NCBI GenBank assembly: GCA_937978655.1
Contig: CALJUX010000012.1
Span: 30,807 to 94,806 of the forward strand
Origin: an uncultured Chromatiaceae bacterium
GTDB lineage: Bacteria; Pseudomonadota; Gammaproteobacteria; Enterobacterales; Alteromonadaceae
Direction of reading: 5' to 3'
Length of the DNA stretch: 64,000 bases
In this document: piece by piece, positions 24,924 through 33,651 of the stretch
Layout of the letters: every line of letters starts with the position of its first letter
How positions within the stretch are numbered: position 1 is the stretch's first letter
Notes under the pieces: model-generated
Told to the model about the DNA's origin: nothing
Seen by the model: the letters and a program-made list of their open reading frames with translations, nothing else
The model's database searches: none
Position numbers and translations under genes: made by a program

Positions 24924-27335
24924 TTAAAATTGAATACTGGCGGCCGGCAGCCCGGCAGCTGAGACCGTTAAACGGCCTTTGAGGCCCGCCGCGCCGGTTT
25001 TCACCAGCACCACGCCAACGCCACGCTCAGTGACTACCGGTTCCGGGTTAACGATATCCAGATCTGCACTGTGGAAAGTCAGCGTCACGCCGCTGGTGCG
25101 CAGCGGGTTGCCTTTGCTGTCGATCAGCTGCGCTTTGACAAAAACCTCATCAAAGGCTGCCGGCGCCGGGCCTGTGTTATCAACCGCAATTTGAATAGCG
25201 GCGGCCGGGCCTGGCGTGTGCACCTGATGTTCAGTCACCACCTTGCCGTTGATTAGCGCTTTAGCTTCAAGCGTGCCCGGCACAAAAGCCGGCAGGCTGA
25301 ATTCGAATGGCGGTTTGGCGATGCGGTCAGACATCGAATTTTCGCCAGCTTGTCGGGTCGCAGTACGGGTCTCGACCAGCTTGCCGTTTAAGTACAACGC
25401 CACTTGGTCGGCATTGCTGAATACCCGCACCTGCACTTTTTGTCCGACAGCCACGCCTTCGCCAGTCCAGTCACTGGCGATAAACACCATGGGGCCAGAA
25501 GGGTAGAGGGCCGATTGTTCACTGGCGGGGCGCTGGCTTTGGAACAGGTAATAGCTGTATTTCGGCTCACGGTAGATGCTCATCAGGCCCGAGGCTTCCA
25601 GGTCATCGGCATAACCTCGGTTGTAGTCAAACATCACCCAATAACCGTCGGCAAAAGCTGGCGTGCGCAGGTTGTCGTTGTGCGCTTCCTGCAAATTGCT
25701 GGCTTGTTGCAGCAAGCGGGTTTCACCGGCGGATAACAGCTGGCGCGAAGTGCGCGCTTCGGCTTTTAAACCCTGCCACTGGTGCTGGGCAAAACCGGCG
25801 TCCTGCGCGTAGTATTCCCAGTCGCCATATTCGGACACCACATAAGGCTGAGTGGGTGGCGTGTAATGTTGCAGCCGGTGCTGGCGGGCCTGCAGATACA
25901 AATCAAAGCCAGGCATCCAGCCAGCGGAATAGCCCCAGGGCGCTTCTTGTTTCACCGTCTGATGCAGGCGCTTAATCAACGCCGGCGACATTGGGGTTTC
26001 ATTTAAGGAACACTCAAAGGCCAGAATGCTTGGATGATTGCGGCTGCGGCGGATTAAATCGCGGCAGTTTTGCTCCATCAAAGCAGCAAAAGCCGGGTCC
26101 AGCGACTGATATTGCCAGCCGGGAATGGCGTCGAGCAGCAGCAAACCTAAGCGGTCGGCCGTGTCCATAAAGGCTTTGGACTGTGGATAATGCGACAGCC
26201 GGACATAATCAAAACCAGCAGCTTTGATGCGGATGGCGTCACGCTCGTCAGCCAAAGGTCCGACGGCATAACCCAAATGCGGGAATTCCTGATGGCGGTT
26301 CACGCCGCGTAAAAAGGTTTTTTGCCCGTTTAACAGCAGCTGATGCTGGGTATCAAAAGCGATAGTGCGCAGGCCAATGTTACGCTGTTGCCGCTCCAGT
26401 AATTGCTCGCCTTGCCACAGTTCGGTCACCAGCTGATACAACGCCGGTTGTTGCGGGCTCCAAAGCTGTGGTGTCTTGATAGTCAGCTGTTGCTGCAGCG
26501 TTTGTTTTTTACCGGCCGCCAGGCTTAATTGCGCCTGAGTTTGGCTGACCAGTTTGCCGTTTTGCAAAATTCGCTGGCTGAGCCGGGCTGAAGCTGGTGC
26601 CGTCGCAGCAGATTGCAGTTCAGTCGCGACCATCAGAGTGGCTGACTCCCGGCTTATCTGCGGATAACTGACCGCTACGCCGCCGCCAGCGACTGTGCTG
26701 CTTAATTGCTCTGAGCTGATGTGCAGCGTCGGGCGCAGCGCCAGCGTGACAGGCCGGTACAGGCCGCCATAAGGATTAAAATCGAGTTGCTTGAGTGGTT
26801 TTAAACCGGTCAGCGCATGGTCGCGGTTATCCAGCCGCACCAGTACTTCGACCGTTTCTGGCCGTTTGGCCTGTTGCTGCAGATAAGGCGTTAAATCGAC
26901 GCTAAACGGCAGATAACCACCAAGATGCTGGCGTAAATGCATGCCGTCGACATAGACATCGGCCACATTCATCGCGCCGCCAAACTGCAGCCACAGCTGC
27001 TGGCCTGATTGCTGTTTCGATAAATCCAGCGTGGTTTTGTACCACATAGTGCCTTGCCACTGGTCGTTGACGACCATTGGTTCACGCTTGGGCGTATGCG
27101 GCAGCCGCACCAGTTCCCAGGTCGCATTGGCAGCCGGCAGCTGACCGGCGCCCTGGGTGTCTTTGCTGAATAACCAGTGATGCACGGTCAGGTCGCAGGC
27201 GCTGGTCTGGAGCTGGGACGGACAGGCCGCAACGACTGCAGGAACCGCCGGTAAAGCGACAGTCTCATTGGCAACCGTTTGCCAGCTCAGCAAGCTGAGG
27301 CCCAAGGCGGCAGCTGGAACAAAAAAACGCGTCAT
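24924..27335 (-). CDS. secreted GH2 family beta-galactosidase-like hydrolase
   Basis: An 803-residue exported enzyme. Signal peptide MTRFFVPAAALGLSLLSWQTVANE, then the GH2 sugar-binding domain (WYKTTLDL, LWLQFGGAMNVADVYVDG), an Ig-like domain, the TIM barrel with RGVNRHQEFPHLG, the acid/base Glu in FECSLNET and the nucleophile Glu in VVSEYGDWEYY. After the barrel come a DUF4982-like domain and a C-terminal Big/invasin-like domain. It should release terminal sugars, most likely galactose given the adjacent galETKM, in the periplasm or at the surface. The ATG at 27335 has AAGGA upstream; the longer frame to 27488 would overlap the SDR gene. Confidence 0.88.
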   Translation of the reverse strand: MTRFFVPAAALGLSLLSWQTVANETVALPAVPAVVAACPSQLQTSACDLTVHHWLFSKDTQGAGQLPAANATWELVRLPHTPKREPMVVNDQWQGTMWYKTTLDLSKQQSGQQLWLQFGGAMNVADVYVDGMHLRQHLGGYLPFSVDLTPYLQQQAKRPETVEVLVRLDNRDHALTGLKPLKQLDFNPYGGLYRPVTLALRPTLHISSEQLSSTVAGGGVAVSYPQISRESATLMVATELQSAATAPASARLSQRILQNGKLVSQTQAQLSLAAGKKQTLQQQLTIKTPQLWSPQQPALYQLVTELWQGEQLLERQQRNIGLRTIAFDTQHQLLLNGQKTFLRGVNRHQEFPHLGYAVGPLADERDAIRIKAAGFDYVRLSHYPQSKAFMDTADRLGLLLLDAIPGWQYQSLDPAFAALMEQNCRDLIRRSRNHPSILAFECSLNETPMSPALIKRLHQTVKQEAPWGYSAGWMPGFDLYLQARQHRLQHYTPPTQPYVVSEYGDWEYYAQDAGFAQHQWQGLKAEARTSRQLLSAGETRLLQQASNLQEAHNDNLRTPAFADGYWVMFDYNRGYADDLEASGLMSIYREPKYSYYLFQSQRPASEQSALYPSGPMVFIASDWTGEGVAVGQKVQVRVFSNADQVALYLNGKLVETRTATRQAGENSMSDRIAKPPFEFSLPAFVPGTLEAKALINGKVVTEHQVHTPGPAAAIQIAVDNTGPAPAAFDEVFVKAQLIDSKGNPLRTSGVTLTFHSADLDIVNPEPVVTERGVGVVLVKTGAAGLKGRLTVSAAGLPAASIQF

Positions 27336-27390
27336 GAAAAATCCTTGCACAAAAAAATGATGAACTGGCTTACGCCCCGTTGTGTTCAAC

Positions 27391-28098
27391 TTAAGCCCAG
27401 TTGCGTTCAACTTGTGGCCGCAGCACCAGCTCGTGCCAATGCGCACTCTGCGGCGCCTGCAACATCGCGAGCGCGGCGGTTGCGACATCGTCCGGCGTTA
27501 AGTATTCAGGCCGCGCCTGAGGCCGGAAGCCGGTATCGACGCCGCCGGGAATTAAATGCAGCACCCGCACGCCGCTGTCCTGCAGTTCCCGCCTCAGTAC
27601 TTTGCTGTAACTTTCCAGCGCGCTTTTGCTGGCGCTGTAAGCCGCCACACCGGGATTGGCGAAACTGACGCAAGTGCTCAGCACCTGTAAAATAGTGCCG
27701 TGACCACGCGCCAGCATGCCGGGCAACAGGCATTCCTGTAGCAGCAGCGGCGCCCGGAAATTCAGCGCCAGCATTTGCTCCAGCGCCGGCCAGTCTGGGC
27801 TTTGCGCCGGCGTCCGGCTTAAGTTGGCGCCGGCACAGTTAATAAGCCCATCAACCGGGCAAGCGGCTTCGGCTTGCTGACAAAAGGCAATCAGCGCGGC
27901 CGGGTCGGTTAAATCAAAGGCGGCGTGCTGCACGAGCTGCGCTGCCGGTGCCAGGGCCAATACCTGGGCGCAGGTTTCGGCCAGCTTTGCGGCATCACGA
28001 CCGTGCAAACTGAGGCGATAACCGGCTTTGGCCAGTTGCAGCGCCAAGACGCGGCCAATGCCGCCCGAAGCGCCGGTCAGCAGCAGATGTTCGGCCAT
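27391..28098 (-). CDS. short-chain dehydrogenase/reductase
   Basis: A 235-residue classical SDR. Cofactor motif TGASGGIG, the NCAG loop (LINCAGANLS) and the catalytic YSASK are intact. It may oxidise or reduce a sugar or alcohol; the substrate is not known, and an SDR is an unusual member of a galactose operon. AGGGAG six bases before the ATG at 28098 fixes the start over the longer frame. It lies between the TonB receptor and the beta-galactosidase, on the same strand. Confidence 0.85.
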   Translation of the reverse strand: MAEHLLLTGASGGIGRVLALQLAKAGYRLSLHGRDAAKLAETCAQVLALAPAAQLVQHAAFDLTDPAALIAFCQQAEAACPVDGLINCAGANLSRTPAQSPDWPALEQMLALNFRAPLLLQECLLPGMLARGHGTILQVLSTCVSFANPGVAAYSASKSALESYSKVLRRELQDSGVRVLHLIPGGVDTGFRPQARPEYLTPDDVATAALAMLQAPQSAHWHELVLRPQVERNWA

Positions 28099-28151
28099 CG
28101 TTTGCTCCCTTGATTGAGTCAGATCCGGCTTGTGCCAGCATGGAAACAACA

Positions 28152-28176
28152 CCGGCAGGCCAAAGCAGCCTGCCGG
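28152..28176 (-). promoter_or_regulatory. hairpin after the TonB receptor gene
   Basis: A perfect 9-bp stem (CCGGCAGGC / GCCTGCCGG) with a 7-base loop sits ten bases past the receptor stop. There is no clear T-run, so transcription may continue in part into the SDR and hydrolase genes. This would give more receptor than downstream enzymes. Confidence 0.5.
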
Positions 28177-28185
28177 GTTGAACTG

Positions 28186-30834
28186 TTACATCGAGTAAGA
28201 GAAACCAATCAGGAAACGGCGGCCCCAGTCGAGGTAGCTGCCAATCCGGCTTGGGTCATTGTCGAAGTAAGAGGTTGAGGCTTCGTTGGTCAGGTTCTGG
28301 CCCTGCAACATCAGCTTCAGCTGGCTGTTCACTTCGTACGACACACTGGCGTCCAGCGTGGTTTCTGCGTCTATGCTGTTGATTTCAGACGGTGTCCAGC
28401 TGCCGACCCGGGTAAAGCCGCTGCGGTAGTTGTAAGACACTTTGGCGTCGAAACCGGCTTTGTAGTACCACAGCGTCAGGTTAGCGACGTCTTTGGACAG
28501 GCCACCGAGCGGCAGCGGATTGTCTTTTGGTACAAACTCATAGACGTTGCTGTCGGTGTAGGAGTAGTTGGCGTAGAACCCCAGGCCATCGAACGGTGCC
28601 GGCAGGTTTTTAAACGCCTGCTGATACATCATTTCAAAGCCTTTGATTTGACCACCGTCGCCATTGACCGGGCCGGTGAAGTCATAAGTTACACCGTTGA
28701 GTGTCAGCTTATCGGTGCTGCTGCCGATGTGGCTCTCTAAGTCTTTAAAGAAGGTGGAGACGGTTAGAGCCTGATCTTCCGACAGGTAATATTCCACGCC
28801 GATATCGAGCTGGTTCGCCACAAATGGGTCTAACAGCGGGTTACCGCCCGAGCCGGTTTTAACCGGGCTTTGTGAATCGAGCTGGAAGCCGGTACGCATT
28901 TCCACCAGCGGTGGCCGTGCTAAAGCGCGCGACAGGCCAACCCGCAGTTGGGTTTCATCGTTCAGCGCAAAGTTCAGGTTCAGCGACGGCAGCACTTCGG
29001 TGTAGCTGTGGTCGACGCTGATCGGCGAATACTGGTTGTCTTTAAACTGGTAACCGCTGGATTCTGAATCAGTTTTCACTAACCGCACGCCGGCGTTACC
29101 GGTGTAGCTGAAGCCAAACAGTTCAGAGTTCAGCCGCACCATGCCATATACCGCCTGGTTTTTCTCGCTGACAAACCAGCTGTTGATGCGGTCCTGGTCG
29201 GTTTTGCTGTAAGCCGAACGGTTGTCGATGCCGCCAAACGCCTGCTGCACTAAATCGCCCCAGTTGTTAAAGCCATACATATCCGGCGACTGTAAACCGC
29301 CGCCTAAGGCATAACGGCGGCCGTAGTTCGCCACATTCGGGTTTTTCACCGCCTGCCACCAGCTTTGCACGTCGTTGTCTTTTTCACGGTCGGAGAAACG
29401 GCCACCAAAGGACACACTTTCAATCAGCGCATGGTCCAGCCGGCGTTCGAAGTCGAGTTTCAGGCTGCTCATTTCGTCGGTCAGGTCACGGTCACTGTCG
29501 ACCGTCATGCCGTTCACTTTGTAGTATTCCGGTTTGCTGATGTCCTCGTTCACCACCACGCCTAAACGGCCACCGGCGGTGGACCACTGCACGTCGAGCG
29601 GCGTTGGGCCTGAGTAGCTGGAAGTGACGTTGACCCAGCGCGATTTGATGCTGGCTTCGGAATAACCGAGGTCGGTACTGATGGTCCAGACATCGCCTTC
29701 CCAGACGGACTTGAGGCCAGTACTTAATAACTCATTGGCCTGGAACCAGGTAGCGTTGTTGGCCGAATGCGCGCCCCACAACATACCGCCGCCGGTCAGC
29801 TGCTGGCTGCCATCAGCTTTGGTAATGATTTGCGGTTTGGCGACTGAGTTGTTGTAGTTCCAGTTGCTGCCACCGCCCCAGTTGCCCCAGCCGTCAAACC
29901 AGAACTGGTCTTCCAGCTCTTCGATATCAAATTCGCTGTAAAACAGGTCGTATTTCAGGTTCAGTTGCTCGGAAGCCTGCCATTCCAGGATGGTCATGGC
30001 GCCGGTGCGCTGGTTGTCACCGAGTTTGGTGGCAGTTTTGCCGCCCCATGGCGCCGCTTCGCGGATGCCGTCACCGTTGACATCGCCCTGATCGGCAACG
30101 TTTTTGTTGTAGGCCCAGCTGCTGGTTTCGCGTTGCAGCGATGGCTGGTCCTGATAAGTCAGGCCCAGTACCACACCAAAAGTCTCGCTCCACTGGTCGA
30201 CATAGCTGAAGCTGCCTTTATGGCCACTGGCGTCAGCACCGTCGATGTCATGGCCCAGCTGATAATCCATCAGGTGGCCGCTGATATTGATGATGCGTTT
30301 GTCTTTGGCCAGCGGGCTGACAAAGTTCATGTTCACCAGGCCAGAGATACCGCCTTCGACCTGACTGGCCAGCGGGCTTTTGTACACTTCCACTGAGTTA
30401 ATCAGTTCAGCCGGGAATTGCTCATAACGCACTTCACGGCTTGGTTCGGCGCTGACAATTTCTCGGCCCTGCATCGTCGCCATATTCAGGCGCGGGCCCA
30501 TGCCACGAATAGAAATGCTGCTGGCGTTGCCGCGGTCGCGTTCTGCTGCCACGCCAGGCAAGCGGCCTAAGGCGTCGGCGATGGTCACGTCCGGCAGCGA
30601 ACCCAGGTCATCTGTGGAAACGATTTCCACGACGGAGTCCGCTACTTTTTTCTGTAATAAGGATTTGCCAAGGGTGGCACCGAAGCCGCGAACTTCAATG
30701 GTTTCGATCGCCACTTCTTCTTTGTCTGTTTTATTAGCGGCAGGCTTTGCCGTGGTCTGCGCCTGGCTGTGCGCGCTGAAAATAGCTGAACTGACGGCCA
30801 GTGCCAGCAATGATTTTTGCCATGTTGTCTTCAT
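28186..30834 (-). CDS. TonB-dependent outer-membrane receptor (carbohydrate type)
   Basis: An 882-residue outer-membrane protein. Signal peptide, a TonB-box-like stretch (AIETIEVRGF), a plug domain with LPDVTIADALGRLPGVA and SSISIRGMGPR, and a 22-strand barrel ending in the aromatic FLIGFSYSM. It resembles the TonB receptors joined to sugar-use operons in Alteromonadales, Caulobacter and Xanthomonas. It likely brings a galactose-containing oligosaccharide across the outer membrane. It is the first gene of the locus, and two LacI-type operators lie upstream. Confidence 0.92.
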   Translation of the reverse strand: MKTTWQKSLLALAVSSAIFSAHSQAQTTAKPAANKTDKEEVAIETIEVRGFGATLGKSLLQKKVADSVVEIVSTDDLGSLPDVTIADALGRLPGVAAERDRGNASSISIRGMGPRLNMATMQGREIVSAEPSREVRYEQFPAELINSVEVYKSPLASQVEGGISGLVNMNFVSPLAKDKRIINISGHLMDYQLGHDIDGADASGHKGSFSYVDQWSETFGVVLGLTYQDQPSLQRETSSWAYNKNVADQGDVNGDGIREAAPWGGKTATKLGDNQRTGAMTILEWQASEQLNLKYDLFYSEFDIEELEDQFWFDGWGNWGGGSNWNYNNSVAKPQIITKADGSQQLTGGGMLWGAHSANNATWFQANELLSTGLKSVWEGDVWTISTDLGYSEASIKSRWVNVTSSYSGPTPLDVQWSTAGGRLGVVVNEDISKPEYYKVNGMTVDSDRDLTDEMSSLKLDFERRLDHALIESVSFGGRFSDREKDNDVQSWWQAVKNPNVANYGRRYALGGGLQSPDMYGFNNWGDLVQQAFGGIDNRSAYSKTDQDRINSWFVSEKNQAVYGMVRLNSELFGFSYTGNAGVRLVKTDSESSGYQFKDNQYSPISVDHSYTEVLPSLNLNFALNDETQLRVGLSRALARPPLVEMRTGFQLDSQSPVKTGSGGNPLLDPFVANQLDIGVEYYLSEDQALTVSTFFKDLESHIGSSTDKLTLNGVTYDFTGPVNGDGGQIKGFEMMYQQAFKNLPAPFDGLGFYANYSYTDSNVYEFVPKDNPLPLGGLSKDVANLTLWYYKAGFDAKVSYNYRSGFTRVGSWTPSEINSIDAETTLDASVSYEVNSQLKLMLQGQNLTNEASTSYFDNDPSRIGSYLDWGRRFLIGFSYSM

Positions 30835-30960
30835 AATCCACCCTTGTCTTACCGGTTATTGTTGTGTTGCCTGCCTGTTGCCCGGCAGTGCGCAGCGTTG
30901 CCCTGAAGCCGCTGTCGCTTTTTTCAACAGCAGTTCACCGGCGGATTTATAGCATAAAAG

Positions 30961-30974
30961 GGAAAACGTTTTCC
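30961..30974. promoter_or_regulatory. LacI/GalR-type operator, perfect palindrome
   Basis: GGAAAACGTTTTCC is a perfect 14-bp palindrome with the central CG and the G-N-AA-N-CG-N-TT-N-C pattern of LacI/GalR operators. It lies about 127 bases upstream of the TonB receptor start. Known family rule plus position suggest it is bound by the regulator at 13912-14919; that is an inference. Confidence 0.75.
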
Positions 30975-31037
30975 AATTGATTTTCAGTGTGTTTTCATGA
31001 GTGAGTTTAAATGATTGAATTTATTTAAATTAAAGTA

Positions 31038-31050
31038 TGGAAACGCTTGC
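31038..31050. promoter_or_regulatory. second LacI-type operator, imperfect
   Basis: TGGAAACGCTTGC contains GGAAACGCTTGC, which fits the same G-N-AA-N-CG-N-TT-N-C pattern. It is about 76 bases from the perfect operator, centre to centre, a spacing that could allow looping. It is farther from the receptor gene. Confidence 0.6.
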
Positions 31051-31086
31051 TTTGGCAGCCGCAGCCATTTGGCAATGGCGGGGAAA

Positions 31087-31204
31087 TATCGGGTAGGTAT
31101 CGGGTAGGTATCGGCAAGCGTAGCCCGCTGGCCACCACGTGGCGTACATGAGCCTGCTGGGCGTCACACGATGGGCGTTACACGCTGGCCACCACGTGGC
31201 GTAC
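31087..31204. repeat. cluster of short tandem and direct repeats
   Basis: TATCGGGTAGG occurs twice in tandem from 31087, plus a partial third copy. TGGGCGTCACACGA and TGGGCGTTACACGC are adjacent 14-bp units at 31158-31185. A 20-base repeat beginning CTGGCCACCACGTGG flanks them at 31128 and 31185. The motif AGCGCCGCCGTAC at 31211 recurs at 48481. Confidence 0.75.
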
Positions 31205-31411
31205 GTTCAAAGCGCCGCCGTACATTAGCGCGCCAGTAAAATCTGGCAGCAATAATGGCTGAAATTAGCCAAAGATCGGCAAAATGTGGTGATTTGTAGT
31301 GAATTGTTACCTTGCCTGCAAGCGGCTGTCTCAAGCTGCTAGCATGCGCCGGTTTTGTATTGGTCTGCGCTGTTGTAGCCGCAAGACCTGATTTTACCGG
31401 ATGAGGTGTTG

Positions 31412-32854
31412 ATGAAATTCTGCAGAATGCTGCCGCCGTTGTTGGTGAGCTTAGTGTTAGCTGGTTGTGGCAAGGATGGCGAGGCGCCATTACCCGTTGA
31501 TTATCTGCAACCCGGCGCGCCCATTCAAAGCGGCAGCGCTGCCAGCCAGTTGGCCAGTGGTGTGGCACAAATCCGTGGCCTGGGTAGTCAATGTACAGGT
31601 TTCATTATTAATCATGGCGTTGCGAATGCGCCGGCCTACCTGATGACCAACGGCCATTGCGTCGAATTATTTGACTCCACCACAGTTCAGCACCAAATCC
31701 CGGCCGAAGGCGAAGCGCACTTTCAGCTGTTTAAAGACAATTTAGCTGCTGCCGTCCGCGTTAATATCAACGAAATCAGTTGGGCCAGCATGCGTGGCAC
31801 TGATATCGCTATTCTGAAAACCGACCAGACGTTAGCGCAGCTAAAACAACAAGGTTTCGGCGCGTATACACTGGCGCCGCTGCCAAAACCCGGCACTGCG
31901 CTGACAATTGCCGGCGTGCCGGTCAAGGATATACCGCAAGACGAATGGGCGCTGCGCCAGGTGCAATGTAAAGCCGGCCAGACCACAAGGCTGTTTGAGT
32001 TTGTCTGGATTTGGGACCGGGCGCAGACAGGGGATTGCGGCGGTATTCTGCCGGGCCACTCCGGCTCGCCGGTATTTGACCCGGCCGGCCAGGTGGTCGG
32101 TATCATCAATACCAGCACCATCGGCGCCGAAGCAGGCGGCAACTGTTACCTCGGCAAACCTTGCGAACTGCGTAAAACCGGCGTGGTTGCCGCGGCTAAT
32201 ACCAGTTATTGGTTGGCGGTCGACGGTGTGCGTGGCTGTTTCAACGCCGCCGGCGAATTTTCGCTGCAACAGGCCGCCTGTCAGTTAGAACAACCAGAGC
32301 CATTCGTGGCACGCAACGCCGCCCGCGTGCAAAAAGCCCCGGCCGGCTGGCAAGCCGAATTAGCCGGGCCACGCACCATCAGCCTGAAAACGGGCCCGCT
32401 ACACAGCACCGATTGCCGCGACCCGGCCGGTTACCGCGGCAGTTATTATGCCGGCGAGCAATTTGAACAGGCGATCAGCAGCAAGCAGGATGGTCATTGG
32501 CTGCTCTGTGCCGCCGGTTATGGCGAAGATGGCAAGATCCAGACCCGCAACGCCGGTTTCACCACGCTGGAACTCGACAACACAGCGCCGGCGCGGCCGA
32601 TGAAGCTGCACGTGGTGCGTTTTGACGACGCCTTGCAGTATCAGCCGTTGTTTTCCCCGCCGGAATTGTCGTCTTACCGCTGGAAAGTCGGCAAACCGGC
32701 AGAAACCGACTGCGCTGACCCTACGGGCTACCGGATCTTCATCCGCATCCCTCGTTTCGCCGAACATAGCGAACTGCCGCTGAAAGTCTGTCTGATTGGC
32801 AGCGACGAAGCCGGCAACGAGACCAAACCACAAAGCGAAATGCTGGAAAAATAA
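31412..32854 (+). CDS. trypsin-like serine protease lipoprotein
   Basis: A 480-residue envelope protein with a lipobox (LVLAGC) after a short signal peptide. The protease domain shows a triad: His in LMTNGHCVE, Asp in GTDIAIL and Ser in LPGHSGSPVF, all in trypsin/glutamyl-endopeptidase order. After it come two related segments of about 100 residues marked by DCRDPAGYRG and DCADPTGYRI, each with paired Cys; these look like binding domains. GAGG five bases before the ATG at 31412 supports this start. It stands alone; substrate unknown. Confidence 0.82.
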   Translation: MKFCRMLPPLLVSLVLAGCGKDGEAPLPVDYLQPGAPIQSGSAASQLASGVAQIRGLGSQCTGFIINHGVANAPAYLMTNGHCVELFDSTTVQHQIPAEGEAHFQLFKDNLAAAVRVNINEISWASMRGTDIAILKTDQTLAQLKQQGFGAYTLAPLPKPGTALTIAGVPVKDIPQDEWALRQVQCKAGQTTRLFEFVWIWDRAQTGDCGGILPGHSGSPVFDPAGQVVGIINTSTIGAEAGGNCYLGKPCELRKTGVVAAANTSYWLAVDGVRGCFNAAGEFSLQQAACQLEQPEPFVARNAARVQKAPAGWQAELAGPRTISLKTGPLHSTDCRDPAGYRGSYYAGEQFEQAISSKQDGHWLLCAAGYGEDGKIQTRNAGFTTLELDNTAPARPMKLHVVRFDDALQYQPLFSPPELSSYRWKVGKPAETDCADPTGYRIFIRIPRFAEHSELPLKVCLIGSDEAGNETKPQSEMLEK

Positions 32855-32922
32855 CCGGGCTTATGAGGCGGCGGGTGGATGACTTGCGCCGCGCTGCGGT
32901 ATTCACACCGCGTGGTGCAACA

Positions 32923-32990
32923 GAACCTGGGGGGACAGAACTGAGCCGGATCAGTGCCGGCTTCGTTACGCTGTAACCTGTCCCCGGTTC
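32923..32990. repeat. inverted repeat with GGGGACAG/CTGTCCCC ends
   Basis: GAACCTGGGGGGACAG (32923-32938) is an imperfect reverse complement of CTGTCCCCGGTTC (32978-32990). A smaller internal repeat, GCCGG...CCGGC, lies between. It may be a dispersed palindromic element, or act as a hairpin after the protease gene. There is no T-run. Confidence 0.6.
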
Positions 32991-33078
32991 AGCGAAAACG
33001 CAAAAATATAGTTTTGATCTCAACAGCAATCAGTTGCGTTTAGTCTGAGGATTTTTGTGCAACCTCAAGGAAACGACA

Positions 33079-33567
33079 ATGAAGCTCTCTGTACTGTTCA
33101 AATCTGCCGTGTTCTCTGCAACTTTGTTGGTCGCTGGTGCTGTTCATGCGGGTAGTGCCAAATCTGATATCGTCGACACTGCTGTTGCAGCCGGTAGTTT
33201 TAATACGCTGGTGACGGCAGTCAAAGCCGCCGAGCTGGTCGACACGTTAAAAGGCGCCGGCCCATTTACCGTATTCGCGCCAAATGATGCCGCTTTTGCC
33301 AAAGTACCGGCCGACACTTTAAAAGGCTTGTTGGCTGACAAAGCCGCGTTGGCCAAAGTGCTGACTTACCACGTGGTGCCGGGCAAAGTGATGGCAGCAG
33401 ACGTAGTGAAACTGTCAACTGCCACCACAGTGCAAGGCCAGGCGCTGAAGATTGAAGTCAAAGACGGCAAAGTGTTCGTCGACGGCGCGCAGGTGATCAG
33501 CACCGACATCGAAACCAGCAACGGCGTGATCCACGTTATCGACAGCGTGGTACTGCCAAAAGGCTAA
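33079..33567 (+). CDS. secreted fasciclin (FAS1) domain protein
   Basis: A 162-residue protein: signal peptide ending VHA-GSA, then one complete FAS1 domain with SFNTLVTAVKAA (H1 region), GPFTVFAPNDAAFAKV, LTYHVVPGKV and the H2-type ending GVIHVIDSVVLP. Such domains mediate adhesion between cells or to surfaces and polysaccharide. AAGGAAACGACA upstream of the ATG at 33079 marks the start. It is followed by a strong terminator, so it is a single-gene unit. Confidence 0.95.
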   Translation: MKLSVLFKSAVFSATLLVAGAVHAGSAKSDIVDTAVAAGSFNTLVTAVKAAELVDTLKGAGPFTVFAPNDAAFAKVPADTLKGLLADKAALAKVLTYHVVPGKVMAADVVKLSTATTVQGQALKIEVKDGKVFVDGAQVISTDIETSNGVIHVIDSVVLPKG

Positions 33568-33593
33568 TCGCCAGTTTTCATCTCATTCCATCT

Positions 33594-33633
33594 AAAAAGC
33601 CCGCCGGGAGCCAAGCTCCCGGCGGGCTTTTTG
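33594..33633 (+). terminator. rho-independent terminator after the fasciclin gene
   Basis: AAAAAGCCCGCCGGGAGC, four loop bases, then the exact complement and TTTTT. The stem is very GC-rich with A and T tails on both sides, so it can end transcription in both directions. Confidence 0.93.
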
Positions 33634-33651
33634 TTTTGGCAAACAATGTGT

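Larger units (their letters stand above)
30835..31411. other. regulatory and repeat-rich gap before the serine protease gene
   Basis: A 577-base non-coding stretch between divergent genes. From left: leader of the TonB receptor with its ribosome site, the two LacI-type operators, a short 11-bp tandem repeat (31087-31114), a 20-bp direct repeat carrying CCACGTGG (31128 and 31185), and 14-bp tandem units between them (31158-31185). No convincing open frame was found. Confidence 0.6.

Noticed and set aside
27375..27420. Direct repeat GTTG(T/C)GTTCAACTT near the end of the SDR gene
   Set aside because: Only two short copies, one inside coding sequence; too little to call a regulatory site.
27336..27488. 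51-codon N-terminal extension of the GH2 gene
   Set aside because: It would overlap the SDR gene and precede a clean signal peptide; AAGGA before the ATG at 27335 explains the start.
30500..30952. 150-residue plus-strand frame opposite the start of the TonB receptor
   Set aside because: Antisense to the signal peptide and plug; no ribosome site and no recognisable domain.
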